Translations under genes and position numbers: made by a program
Part shown: positions 41,303 through 48,900 of the stretch, one piece after another
Numbering within the stretch: position 1 is the stretch's first letter
Layout of the letters: each line of letters begins with the position of its first letter
Source of the DNA: Bacteriovoracaceae bacterium UBA6144
Lineage (GTDB): Bacteria; Bdellovibrionota; Bacteriovoracia; Bacteriovoracales; Bacteriovoracaceae
DNA: 64,000 nt
NCBI GenBank assembly: GCA_002435705.1
Contig: DIVA01000059.1
Location: forward strand, 62,001-126,000
Reading direction: 5' to 3'
The notes under the pieces: generated by a model
The model's input: the letters and a program-made list of their open reading frames with translations, nothing else
Databases searched by the model: none
Told to the model about the DNA's origin: nothing

Positions 41303-41704
41303 ATGAGCTTTAAGCTATCGCTCTTGAAAAAAACAAAAGTCAGCTCCAAAAAAAATTACCAACAAGCGGCTCGCCTCGGAAGAGGCTTTGGTGGCTTGCG
41401 ACCTTTTGAGGCACTCAAAGATGCCTGCCCTGTGGTTAAGGCGAGCTATCTTTGGCTTACCGTTTCGGAGCAATTAAAAGAAATCATCGGGCCTGAAGTT
41501 CATTACCAGTGGTTTAAGCAAGTGCGTCCAGTTGTCATTGCCGAAAACACTCTCTTATTAGAAACAACCACTCATCTCAGTGCCCAATGGATACACTGCC
41601 ATTATCAAGAACTGGTAGACACTCTACTCTCCGTTCATGATCGCAATATAAGTGCGCTTTTTATGTCAAAAGAAGATCGTAGAGGCGTCAGAAAGAACCG
41701 CTAG
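41303..41704 (+). CDS. Free-standing DnaA domain-I-like protein
   Basis: A 133-residue protein from the ATG at 41303 (GGAAA upstream; a TTG at 41288 is possible). Residues 50-110 follow the DnaA domain I pattern: W51...L58, W70 in HYQWFKQVRPV, TLLLETTTHLSAQWI (83-97) and a closing YQELVDTLLS (101-110). There is no AAA+ or DNA-binding domain. Domain I of DnaA binds DnaB and regulators, so this may modulate replication initiation. The alternative is a DciA/DUF721 protein with a similar KH-like fold. The N-terminal 45 residues are basic. Last gene of the pan/coa/hflX run; its stop interlocks with that of a small gene. Confidence 0.65.
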   Translation: MSFKLSLLKKTKVSSKKNYQQAARLGRGFGGLRPFEALKDACPVVKASYLWLTVSEQLKEIIGPEVHYQWFKQVRPVVIAENTLLLETTTHLSAQWIHCHYQELVDTLLSVHDRNISALFMSKEDRRGVRKNR

Positions 41705-41802
41705 AATGCCCCACTTCTAAAATAAATCGTCAAACCGAAAAAAATGATCGTTAAGGTTATTCCTGCCACCATTATCCAAATATCTTTTTTCTCAAAAGCC
41801 AT
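41701..41802 (-). CDS. Small 33-residue membrane protein
   Basis: A short frame encoding MAFEKKDIWIMVAGITLTII and then FFGLTIYFRSGAF: a charged N-terminus, one clear membrane helix of about 20 residues, and a short basic tail. AAGG lies 6 bases before the ATG at 41802; a second ATG two codons upstream (41808) is possible. It begins 9 bases after the receiver gene and its stop interlocks (CTAG) with the DnaA-like gene. It is too short for most automatic gene calling. Unknown function. Confidence 0.6.
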   Translation of the reverse strand: MAFEKKDIWIMVAGITLTIIFFGLTIYFRSGAF

Positions 41803-41810
41803 AAACATCC

Positions 41811-42173
41811 TTAATGAAGATTGGTCTGACCGATAATTTCACGAACTTGACGGAAAAACTGAGCAGGGTTTATGGGCTTGGGTATATGCCCTTTAAGCTC
41901 CATTCCAAAATTCCCTTCCACACTTTCTCTCCCCACTGTTACAAGGGGAATGGCGAAGAGGCCCTCATAGCTGGCCTGGGCATTAAGCAGGTGCTCTTTT
42001 TCATTTTTTAAAATTTCGCTGTCCACAACTAGCACATCAGGTTTGAGATCAAAAAGAAAGTACCCCGATTCCTTGAGAGTCTTGAGGCTATAAAATTTAT
42101 CGCCAGCGGCCAGGGCCTGTTCCTTAAGCCAACTCGTAATCAATGGGTTAGAATCAATATAAAATAAAAACAT
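41811..42173 (-). CDS. Single-domain response-regulator receiver protein
   Basis: A 120-residue CheY-like protein from the ATG at 42173 (a TTG at 42188 would add five residues). Phospho-acceptor Asp in DVLVVDSEIL, Thr/Ser in PLVTVG and Lys in HIPKPINP are present. The acidic pocket normally has two acids, but here FYIDSN shows one. There is no output domain. It is followed closely by the small membrane protein gene. Confidence 0.75.
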   Translation of the reverse strand: MFLFYIDSNPLITSWLKEQALAAGDKFYSLKTLKESGYFLFDLKPDVLVVDSEILKNEKEHLLNAQASYEGLFAIPLVTVGRESVEGNFGMELKGHIPKPINPAQFFRQVREIIGQTNLH

Positions 42174-42244
42174 AGGGGTCTTTGCCAATGGGTATAACCA
42201 TAGATACCATTCATCTGAATCATCATCAAGTAGAAGGCACCCCT

Positions 42245-42520
42245 ATGGCCGCAACAGTCAAAATAATAGAAATTAATTCTTCCCAAGTACTTTTTGAGTG
42301 CCCAGTGGACCAAAGTGACTTCGCTTATGAAAAAGCTGCTGAATTCGAAGAAATGGGTCTTGAAATCAGACTCATTCACCCAAGTGTGAATGAATCACTG
42401 GCCCAGACCTTAGGGATTAGTGGCGACCCACTTGAAGCCTTTGAAGAGAGCCTCAGCGAAGAGATCGAAGGCCATGAGGGGTCTTGCTGCTTTGAGGATT
42501 CTAAGGATAAGCAGCCTTAA
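42245..42520 (+). CDS. Hypothetical small acidic protein
   Basis: A 91-residue acidic protein from the ATG at 42245 (MAATVKIIEINSS). It is Glu-rich, with LEAFEESLSEEIEGHEG and a C-terminal SCCFED pair of cysteines; possible short beta strands at the N-terminus. ATG at 42188 would be an alternative start, but AAGG upstream and the better composition favour 42245. It is divergent from the receiver gene with a 71-base gap. Unrecognised. Confidence 0.6.
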   Translation: MAATVKIIEINSSQVLFECPVDQSDFAYEKAAEFEEMGLEIRLIHPSVNESLAQTLGISGDPLEAFEESLSEEIEGHEGSCCFEDSKDKQP

Positions 42521-42525
42521 ATAAA

Positions 42526-42545
42526 ACATCAATGATGTAATTTTT
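42526..42545 (+). terminator. Possible weak terminator
   Basis: ACATC and GATGT form a 5-bp stem with loop AAT, two A follow, then five T. It lies just after the stop of the gene ending at 42520. The weak stem makes this only a suggestion. Confidence 0.3.
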
Positions 42546-42625
42546 ACGTCCCAAGGCTTTCTCAGTTATCTTTTTTATTTTTTCACTCTATGACCTACTG
42601 CTTATGCTGCATATCTGGAGGTCAT

Positions 42626-43126
42626 TTGAAAACATTACTTTTTACATCTCTTATTATCCTTTTTGGTTGTAGTTCAGAAAAGAAAACACAATCAAAAACC
42701 TGCACCATGAATGGGTCTCCGATTGATTGCGCTGAATTTGAGAGAAGAAATCAAGATCCAGTCACAAATCCAATGGCCGTGAGTATTGGAATCGATGCTG
42801 ACATCAGTATTGATAATTTTAAAATTACTGTCCTTGAAAACGCCGAGGCTATGGATTCTGTGACATCCAATGGAATGGCACTAACCTGTCTCCTAAGATT
42901 AAATACGGAACAAGTCATTACCGCAATTCGCAGAGATGACAATTCATTTGTGTTTAGGAATATCGAAGGCAGAGGTGACAGCCTCACATTTAACCGTAGA
43001 AGCGGCTCAGGCATCCTAGGTATTTGGGAAAATGAAAAACAAGAAACATCTCGTTTAACAATGAAGACAACCATTGAAATTTCGAATGGAATGATAAAAA
43101 TCAAACGCAAATGTTCTTATAATTAA
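42626..43126 (+). CDS. Hypothetical lipoprotein
   Basis: A 166-residue lipoprotein. I start it at TTG 42626 because GGAGG lies 4 bases upstream and the signal peptide (KTLLFTSLIILFGC) follows directly; an ATG at 42590 would add 12 unrelated residues. Lipobox LFGC. Four further cysteines occur, near the N-terminus (KTCTMNG, DCAEF), in TCLLRL and at the end (KCSYN). Function unknown. The stop overlaps the TonB-receptor stop (TTAA). Confidence 0.68.
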   Translation: MKTLLFTSLIILFGCSSEKKTQSKTCTMNGSPIDCAEFERRNQDPVTNPMAVSIGIDADISIDNFKITVLENAEAMDSVTSNGMALTCLLRLNTEQVITAIRRDDNSFVFRNIEGRGDSLTFNRRSGSGILGIWENEKQETSRLTMKTTIEISNGMIKIKRKCSYN

Positions 43127-44937
43127 AACCGTTGGCTGAGGGTTAATGAAAAATTTCTCTCAGCCACAGCATATCCCCACACATCTTCATACTGACGATC
43201 GCTTAGGTTGCCGATCATAAGAATAATATCTTGGTTCAAATTTCGTGAATAACGAACTCTGGCATTAAGAAGCTCGTAAGCTGAAAGCTTTTGTCTTTTT
43301 CCCTCAAAATCATTATCAAAGCGCCCGGCCACATACCTTACCCCAAGTTCTGTGGACCATTTATCTTGATTCCACAACCATGATAAACTCCCATACGAAG
43401 GAGGTCTTCTTAAGGGGACTTGTCTATATTTTGAGAAATCAAGTATTCCAAAATTCATTCTCAGTTGCCCCCAAAAATGTTCTGGAGAAAGAAGATTCGT
43501 TTCAATCCCTTGGACTCTTAAAGTTCCTCGATTCGCATATCCTTGATTGGTGAAGGTAATTAGGTTTTGAAAATCTTGCTGAAACAAAATCAAATCTGCC
43601 ACAAAGCGACCACTCCAACCTACTCCCCACTCAAGGCTTCTATTGAGTTCTGGGTCTAGTTCGGGATTGCCTACTGGAGAACCAAAGGAGTCAGGGCCGA
43701 AGAGTTGGTAGAGACTTGGTGCTTTGTAACCTTGAGCGTATTTGATATAGGTAGAAAGTTCTGATCGAGGTTGGAGTTGGAAACTTGATTCATAGGCCAG
43801 GAACTCCCCATAGCGTTGATGGGACTCACCACGGGCCCCAACAAAAAAACTTAGTTTATCTAAGCTCCACTTCTGTTGAAGAAAGGCTGAAAATATATCA
43901 TTGGAAGCATTTAATTTTTTATCCGAATAGTTTTCTTGGTCAATATTTAAACCTGCAACAGTAAGATGCTTACCACTTAGAACTTGTTGTCCCAACTGTA
44001 ATTGGCGTATCTCTCCATGGTAAAATTCATTACCTTGTGAAAGTGTTTGGATATCCCGCTCGATATGATTAATGCCTGTTTTAAGCCAACTCAATGCAAA
44101 ATCACCTTTATATGAGGTGGTCTGAATGAATTGCACATTCTGGTTTTCACTTCTATCAAAGCTTGTATCAATTGCATTGCCTGAATTATCAAATCCATCC
44201 TGCTCGACCTGAGAGAGTGAACCTTGCAGGTAGAGATCCGTCTGTAAGCGTTGACTCCACTGGTGCCTTGAAGCCTGAAAGAGCTGAGTACTTCGGGCCC
44301 CATCTTTTTCTTTAGAGTGTGATCTCTTGGAATTGAGTCGAGAGTATCCTTCCGTCTTATATGTCATTAATCCAAAAGTTCCCTGATGTTTTTTATTTTT
44401 CCAATCAGACTGGCCAGACACAAGGAAAGTATCAAATGATCCTACGGTGAGATTAACCTGAGCGAGTGGGTCTTCATTTAATCTTGGCCCTCTTCGCGGT
44501 GTAAGCTCAATCACTCCACTCGTAGCATCCCCTCCATAGAGCACCGGTGAAGGACCGCGCTGAAGCTGTACATCCTGATACTGATTAGAGAAGAGAAAAG
44601 CTGTATCAAAATGACGGTCGGTGTTTGAAGGATCATTCAGACGGAGTCCATCAATCGTAAACAGAGTGTGGCGAGATTCACTGCCTCGAAGAAAAAGTGC
44701 CCCCCGTGAACCTGGTCCCCCTGTTTGAGTGAATACCACTCCCGGGGCTTGCATCAGAACATCCTGCACGAAAGGGGTTTCCGATAACTCTTGCTCGGAG
44801 GTTTGCCAAACGGGTGAATTAACGAAGCCCATTAATGATGGGGAGAAGTCTGAAATCTCTATGGTTGCTAGATTTTCTTGAGAAAAAGCGAACTGGCTGA
44901 GCCAGACAAAGGTGAACAAACTCATCAAGCATTTCAA
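43123..44937 (-). CDS. btuB: TonB-dependent outer-membrane receptor, probable vitamin B12 transporter
   Basis: A 604-residue outer-membrane receptor with signal peptide (CLMSLFTFVWLSQFAFS), plug domain (VLMQAPGVVFTQTGG, LRGSESRHTLFTIDGLRLND, PSPVLYGGDATSGVIEL) and a beta-barrel ending NFSLTLSQRF. Start TTG at 44937 with GAGGAGG 5 bases upstream. The cobalamin riboswitch in its leader strongly implies cobalamin or cobinamide uptake. Length matches BtuB (about 600). No btuCDF genes are in the window. Confidence 0.92.
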   Translation of the reverse strand: MKCLMSLFTFVWLSQFAFSQENLATIEISDFSPSLMGFVNSPVWQTSEQELSETPFVQDVLMQAPGVVFTQTGGPGSRGALFLRGSESRHTLFTIDGLRLNDPSNTDRHFDTAFLFSNQYQDVQLQRGPSPVLYGGDATSGVIELTPRRGPRLNEDPLAQVNLTVGSFDTFLVSGQSDWKNKKHQGTFGLMTYKTEGYSRLNSKRSHSKEKDGARSTQLFQASRHQWSQRLQTDLYLQGSLSQVEQDGFDNSGNAIDTSFDRSENQNVQFIQTTSYKGDFALSWLKTGINHIERDIQTLSQGNEFYHGEIRQLQLGQQVLSGKHLTVAGLNIDQENYSDKKLNASNDIFSAFLQQKWSLDKLSFFVGARGESHQRYGEFLAYESSFQLQPRSELSTYIKYAQGYKAPSLYQLFGPDSFGSPVGNPELDPELNRSLEWGVGWSGRFVADLILFQQDFQNLITFTNQGYANRGTLRVQGIETNLLSPEHFWGQLRMNFGILDFSKYRQVPLRRPPSYGSLSWLWNQDKWSTELGVRYVAGRFDNDFEGKRQKLSAYELLNARVRYSRNLNQDIILMIGNLSDRQYEDVWGYAVAERNFSLTLSQRF

Positions 44938-44954
44938 AAGTCCTCCTCGGGAAA

Positions 44955-45062
44955 AGATAAGACAGAGGGATCGGACTTTACCGTTGCGGGACAGCGCCGG
45001 AATGACTCAGAGAGTTTCACCGGACTTCACCTTTCGTCTTCAGTTAAAGATATCTTAACCTC
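44955..45062 (-). promoter_or_regulatory. Cobalamin (B12) riboswitch
   Basis: On the minus strand the leader has GGTGAAGTCCGGTGAAACTC (45012-45031) and the B12 box GCTGTCCCGCAACGGT (44980-44995), near-consensus adenosylcobalamin aptamer elements, followed by AGTCCGATCCCTCTGTC, which resembles the closing P3/P2 segment. It ends about 18 bases before the btuB start, so translation or transcription of btuB should be repressed by cobalamin. Precise ends are approximate. Confidence 0.9.
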
Positions 45063-45124
45063 GATGTTTAGCAAAGATTTAATCCATTCATAGCAATTTT
45101 CATGAGATTGGATAAAATCAAAGC

Positions 45125-46375
45125 ATGAATCTATTGTTGCTTTTACTCATGAATTTTTATGCTTTTTCACAGGAGCGCAGCGTTCAAGACCTGAGTCTTG
45201 CAGGGCTCAGGCTGGCAGAACAAAGACTCCCGGTCGCACTGAGTGATTTTGTCCTGAAAAAAGAAAATAGAACTAAAATCGGCCTCCAGTGGCAAAATGA
45301 TTCAGTCCAATGGATTCGACTTAATGAAGTCTTGCTCATGCCTCGAGCAAAACTGAGAATTCAAATTCCCTCTACTGAGCCTTCGTTCCATATTAAATAT
45401 CTTAATAAAGTATTTCTACTCCAGTCTTATAAGGGACGTGCCACTCTTGATTTATGGGTTTCACTCTTTAGAGCAGAACCCATTACGATTTACAAAGGCG
45501 CTGACGTCTTTGAGGTCATAAGCGTTTCAGCAGAGAAATCTTCCAAAAATAAAAACACCCAATTGATTGATTACTCTTGCGCCGCTTGGGGAGTTGAGGT
45601 CAAGGGCCTTGATGATGATTACCTCTCAGTTGGTTGTCAATTCCATCGATCAGGCAAAGTAGGATCAGAAATCCCTCACCTTGAAATTCTCTGGAGTGCG
45701 GCTTCTTATAGACTGGCAGACAATTCTCCTTCCCCCTACTACGCATCAATTACAAATTCGGAACCCATTGAATTTGAGGTCATCAACAATAAACTGGAAA
45801 AAAGAAAAGTCACCATTGTCACAAAGCTTCCCAAGCGAGTGAAACGCTTGCGAGTGGGATTTGGCTTAGGCCCCCATCAATTCAAAACGATGGAAAACAA
45901 AACGACAGAGGACAGATGGACTGGGTCCTATTTCCTCTACTCTAATCTCTACTTGGCTGACGGTGTGAGTTTAAGGGCTTTCGATGCTTATACCAGACAG
46001 AATGCCACATTTAACAATGCCGGTCTTTATTACGCCACAGAGATTTCAAAATTCTTTGATAATAGATTTTCATTCACCACTCTGATCGGAGCGCAAATCC
46101 TTACTTATGAAACACCTATGGGTGAAAATTTTAATGAAGCGATTTTTCCTCAGGGTGGAGAAATCGTCTGGTCTCATCCCTTTGGTCTGAAAAATTACCG
46201 TATGACAGCGGGGCTCTTCTTTGATCTCTCACAAGCCCATACTTATCAAAATAATTGGTTGAGATTCGGAACAAGTACATTTGTTGAAGTAAATTACATT
46301 AAGTGGGGAAGAGAGAACACCCAAGCAGAGCTATGGGGGTTCTCTATAGGTTTTCCCATCTTTGAACTCTTCTAG
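45125..46375 (+). CDS. Hypothetical outer-membrane beta-barrel protein
   Basis: A 416-residue exported protein with signal peptide (MNLLLLLLMNFYAFS). A polar N-terminal region is followed by repeated amphipathic strands and a terminal FSIGFPIFELF, a barrel-type C-terminal Phe. One Cys pair lies in DYSCAAWG and SVGCQF. It is divergent from btuB with the riboswitch between, but on the other strand, so a B12 link is only positional. Unrecognised family. Confidence 0.68.
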   Translation: MNLLLLLLMNFYAFSQERSVQDLSLAGLRLAEQRLPVALSDFVLKKENRTKIGLQWQNDSVQWIRLNEVLLMPRAKLRIQIPSTEPSFHIKYLNKVFLLQSYKGRATLDLWVSLFRAEPITIYKGADVFEVISVSAEKSSKNKNTQLIDYSCAAWGVEVKGLDDDYLSVGCQFHRSGKVGSEIPHLEILWSAASYRLADNSPSPYYASITNSEPIEFEVINNKLEKRKVTIVTKLPKRVKRLRVGFGLGPHQFKTMENKTTEDRWTGSYFLYSNLYLADGVSLRAFDAYTRQNATFNNAGLYYATEISKFFDNRFSFTTLIGAQILTYETPMGENFNEAIFPQGGEIVWSHPFGLKNYRMTAGLFFDLSQAHTYQNNWLRFGTSTFVEVNYIKWGRENTQAELWGFSIGFPIFELF

Positions 46376-46701
46376 CCAGCCTCTTGGTACTTGATGGAAG
46401 AGTTCTTATGAACCTTATTTCGTAGTTTCGTCTTCTGCTTTGCCATTTGTTTTTCAACTTTTTCAATGACCTGATCTAGGCTCTTGTAGAGTGAATCAGT
46501 ACTCGCTTTGGCATAAAAATCAAATGAATGCCCATGCACCTTTACTTCAGCCCAATGCGACTGCTTTTCGTCGCACCAGCAAACCCATTGAACTTCAAAA
46601 TTTCCTTCAAAAAACTTTTCTAATTTCTGTGATTTCTTATGAATCATGTCATCAAGTGCGTCGGTATGTTCAAGCTGCTTAAAACTGATTTTTACCTTCA
46701 T
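46372..46701 (-). CDS. hpf: Ribosome hibernation promoting factor
   Basis: A 109-residue HPF/RaiA-type protein that dimerises or inactivates ribosomes in stationary phase. VKISFKQLEHTDALDDMIHKKSQKLEKFF is the family N-terminus; the basic C-terminal tail (MAKQKTKLRNKVHKNSS) fits rRNA binding. It is the short form without the dimerisation extension. It follows rpoN as in E. coli and many proteobacteria. AGGAAGG precedes the ATG; its stop interlocks with the convergent gene (CTAG). Confidence 0.92.
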   Translation of the reverse strand: MKVKISFKQLEHTDALDDMIHKKSQKLEKFFEGNFEVQWVCWCDEKQSHWAEVKVHGHSFDFYAKASTDSLYKSLDQVIEKVEKQMAKQKTKLRNKVHKNSSIKYQEAG

Positions 46702-46710
46702 ATCCTTCCT

Positions 46711-48165
46711 CTAGTTTTTTCGTTTTGATGAAGTAGCAATATTCATCATCTCGCGATACTTAGCTACTGTTCGACGGGCCACAATAATATCTTTAGTACT
46801 TAAAAGCTCAGAGATCTTTTGATCAGACAGTGGACGCTTTGGGTCTTCATTTGAGATAAGTTCTTTAATTTTAAGTTTTAATGTCTCACCGGCGATATCA
46901 ATCCCACCGTTTTTGCCACCAATACCCGCATTAAAAAAATATTTCAGCTCAAACGTTCCAATCGGTGTATGCATGTATTTATTGGTTGTCACACGTGAAA
47001 CGGTACTCTCGTGCATTCCAATTTCATTGGCGATATCTTTTAAAATCATTGGACGTAAGTACTCTGGTCCTCTTTTAAAGAAATCCTGTTGAGACTTGAC
47101 GATCGCAATCGCCACTTTCGTGATGGTCTTCTGGCGCTGCTCAATACTCTTTATCAGCCATAGAGCTGAACGCAGTTTATCTTGCACAAAATCTTGAGCC
47201 TCTACACCACCGGCTTTTGTCTTCAAGAGATCACGGTAGAGATTTGAAACTCTCAAACGTGGCACGCCTTCATCGTTTACTTGCACGACATATTCTCCAC
47301 CGACTTGCTCGATGAAAATATCTGGAACGACGTACTGAGTTTCTTCTGGAGAGACTAGCCGCCCTGGTTTAGGGTGCAGCCCCATGATCACAAGTTCAGC
47401 ATCCTTCACTTTTTCTTTTGTAATGCCTATGGTTTTGGCAATTTTTTGATAATCTTTATTCTGTAGATCAACCAAGTGATCTGCGATGATTCTTTCGGCC
47501 AGTGGGTAACGCTCTTCCAGGGCACGAGCTTGGGCCAGGAGACACTCTTCAATTGTTTCACTGGCACAACCCACCGGATCAAAGCTCTGTACCATCGCAA
47601 TGATATTCTCGGCTTCATCACGATCAAGGCTTGATCTGGCGATCAACTCTTCAGCAGGAGTGGTCAGGTAACCGTCGTCATTAATGTCATGAATGAGGCT
47701 CATGGCAAAATTAAACTTCACCTCCGACAGGCTCTCCATGCGAAGCTGCCACTCCAAGTGCTCATGCAGAGATTGTCCCTTAGAGACCATATTTTCATAA
47801 GAGGGCATATCATCTGGTGACATGCTTTCACGCATGTTCGGAGCTGTGGATGATGTCGAGTTAAAAGAGTCGGCATAAGAGTCCCAATCAAAGTCTTCTC
47901 TGGTGCCTTCGATTAATTCTTTGCCTTTAAAATCTTCTGCTGTGGCTTCTCTGTTTTCGATTTCTTCTTTTGTAGGCTCAGCAACTTCTGCCGATTGCTC
48001 ACTGTCAAACTCTTCGAGCATAGGGTTATCAACCATCTCTTGAGCAATGAGATTCGTCATTTCGAGATGAGTGAGAGTGAGAAGCTTGATCGCTTGCTGA
48101 AGCTGTGGTGACATCACCAAGCTTTGCTGCTGCCCAAGTTTCATCGTCATTTTGTTTGCTGCCAT
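46711..48165 (-). CDS. rpoN: RNA polymerase sigma-54 factor
   Basis: Sigma factor for -24/-12 promoters that need enhancer-binding activators. Region I is Gln/Leu-rich (LGQQQSLVMSPQLQQAIKLL); region II is acidic; the core-binding and HTH domains precede the RpoN box ARRTVAKYREMM near the C-terminus. Length 484 aa is normal. GGAG lies 6 bases before the ATG. Position between lptB and hpf is the conserved arrangement. Confidence 0.96.
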   Translation of the reverse strand: MAANKMTMKLGQQQSLVMSPQLQQAIKLLTLTHLEMTNLIAQEMVDNPMLEEFDSEQSAEVAEPTKEEIENREATAEDFKGKELIEGTREDFDWDSYADSFNSTSSTAPNMRESMSPDDMPSYENMVSKGQSLHEHLEWQLRMESLSEVKFNFAMSLIHDINDDGYLTTPAEELIARSSLDRDEAENIIAMVQSFDPVGCASETIEECLLAQARALEERYPLAERIIADHLVDLQNKDYQKIAKTIGITKEKVKDAELVIMGLHPKPGRLVSPEETQYVVPDIFIEQVGGEYVVQVNDEGVPRLRVSNLYRDLLKTKAGGVEAQDFVQDKLRSALWLIKSIEQRQKTITKVAIAIVKSQQDFFKRGPEYLRPMILKDIANEIGMHESTVSRVTTNKYMHTPIGTFELKYFFNAGIGGKNGGIDIAGETLKLKIKELISNEDPKRPLSDQKISELLSTKDIIVARRTVAKYREMMNIATSSKRKN

Positions 48166-48173
48166 AAAGGCTC

Positions 48174-48896
48174 CTACATCTTAAATTCTTCGCCTAAATA
48201 AAACTTACGAGCTGTCTCGTTATTAATAATTTCTTCGGGTGTACCACTAACAAGCAATTGCCCACGACTCATGATATAGGCACGATCAACAATCCCTAGT
48301 GTCTCTCGCACCTGGTGATCGGTGATGAGCACTCCAATCCCCCGCTCTTTGAGTTGGCGAATGATGCCTTGGATGTCGGAAACGGCTAAAGGATCAACTC
48401 CCGCAAATGGCTCATCCAACAACACAAACTTCGGCGCCAGTGCGAGGGCACGAGCGATCTCTACTCTTCTTCTTTCGCCCCCCGAAAGCTCACGGCCCTT
48501 GGATTTCCGAATATGATCGAGACCGAAATCTTTAATCAAACCATCTAACTTATTAATCCTCTCTTGCTTTGAGAGATCTCTGATTTCTAGGACTGATAGA
48601 ATGTTTTCTTCAACCGAGAGTTCGCGAAAAATGCTTGCTTCTTGAGGAAGGTAGCCTATTCCTTTGCGAGCTCGCTCATGCAAGGGTGAGAGCGTAAGGT
48701 CTTCGTCGCCAAGACGAATATCTCCCTCGTCGGCTTTGACGAGACCCACGATCATGTAGAACGATGTGGTTTTACCAGCGCCGTTAGGACCCAAGAGTCC
48801 TACCACTTCACCTTGTCTCACATCGAGCCCGACATCATTCACTACGGTTCTCCCGTTATAGGTCTTCTTCAGACCTCTGGCGGTCATTACATCCAC
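48174..48896 (-). CDS. lptB: LPS export ABC transporter ATPase
   Basis: Cytoplasmic ATPase of the LptB2FG transporter. Walker A GPNGAGKTTSFYMI, Q-loop GYLPQEASIFREL, signature LSGGERRR, Walker B FVLLDEPFAGVDP and switch H ITDHQVRE. I chose GTG 48896 because AAGGAG lies 8 bases upstream; this gives 240 aa, like E. coli LptB (241), and leaves a 4-base gap after the upstream lptC/A-type gene. A longer frame overlapping that gene is less likely. Confidence 0.95.
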   Translation of the reverse strand: MDVMTARGLKKTYNGRTVVNDVGLDVRQGEVVGLLGPNGAGKTTSFYMIVGLVKADEGDIRLGDEDLTLSPLHERARKGIGYLPQEASIFRELSVEENILSVLEIRDLSKQERINKLDGLIKDFGLDHIRKSKGRELSGGERRRVEIARALALAPKFVLLDEPFAGVDPLAVSDIQGIIRQLKERGIGVLITDHQVRETLGIVDRAYIMSRGQLLVSGTPEEIINNETARKFYLGEEFKM

Positions 48897-48900
48897 TTGA

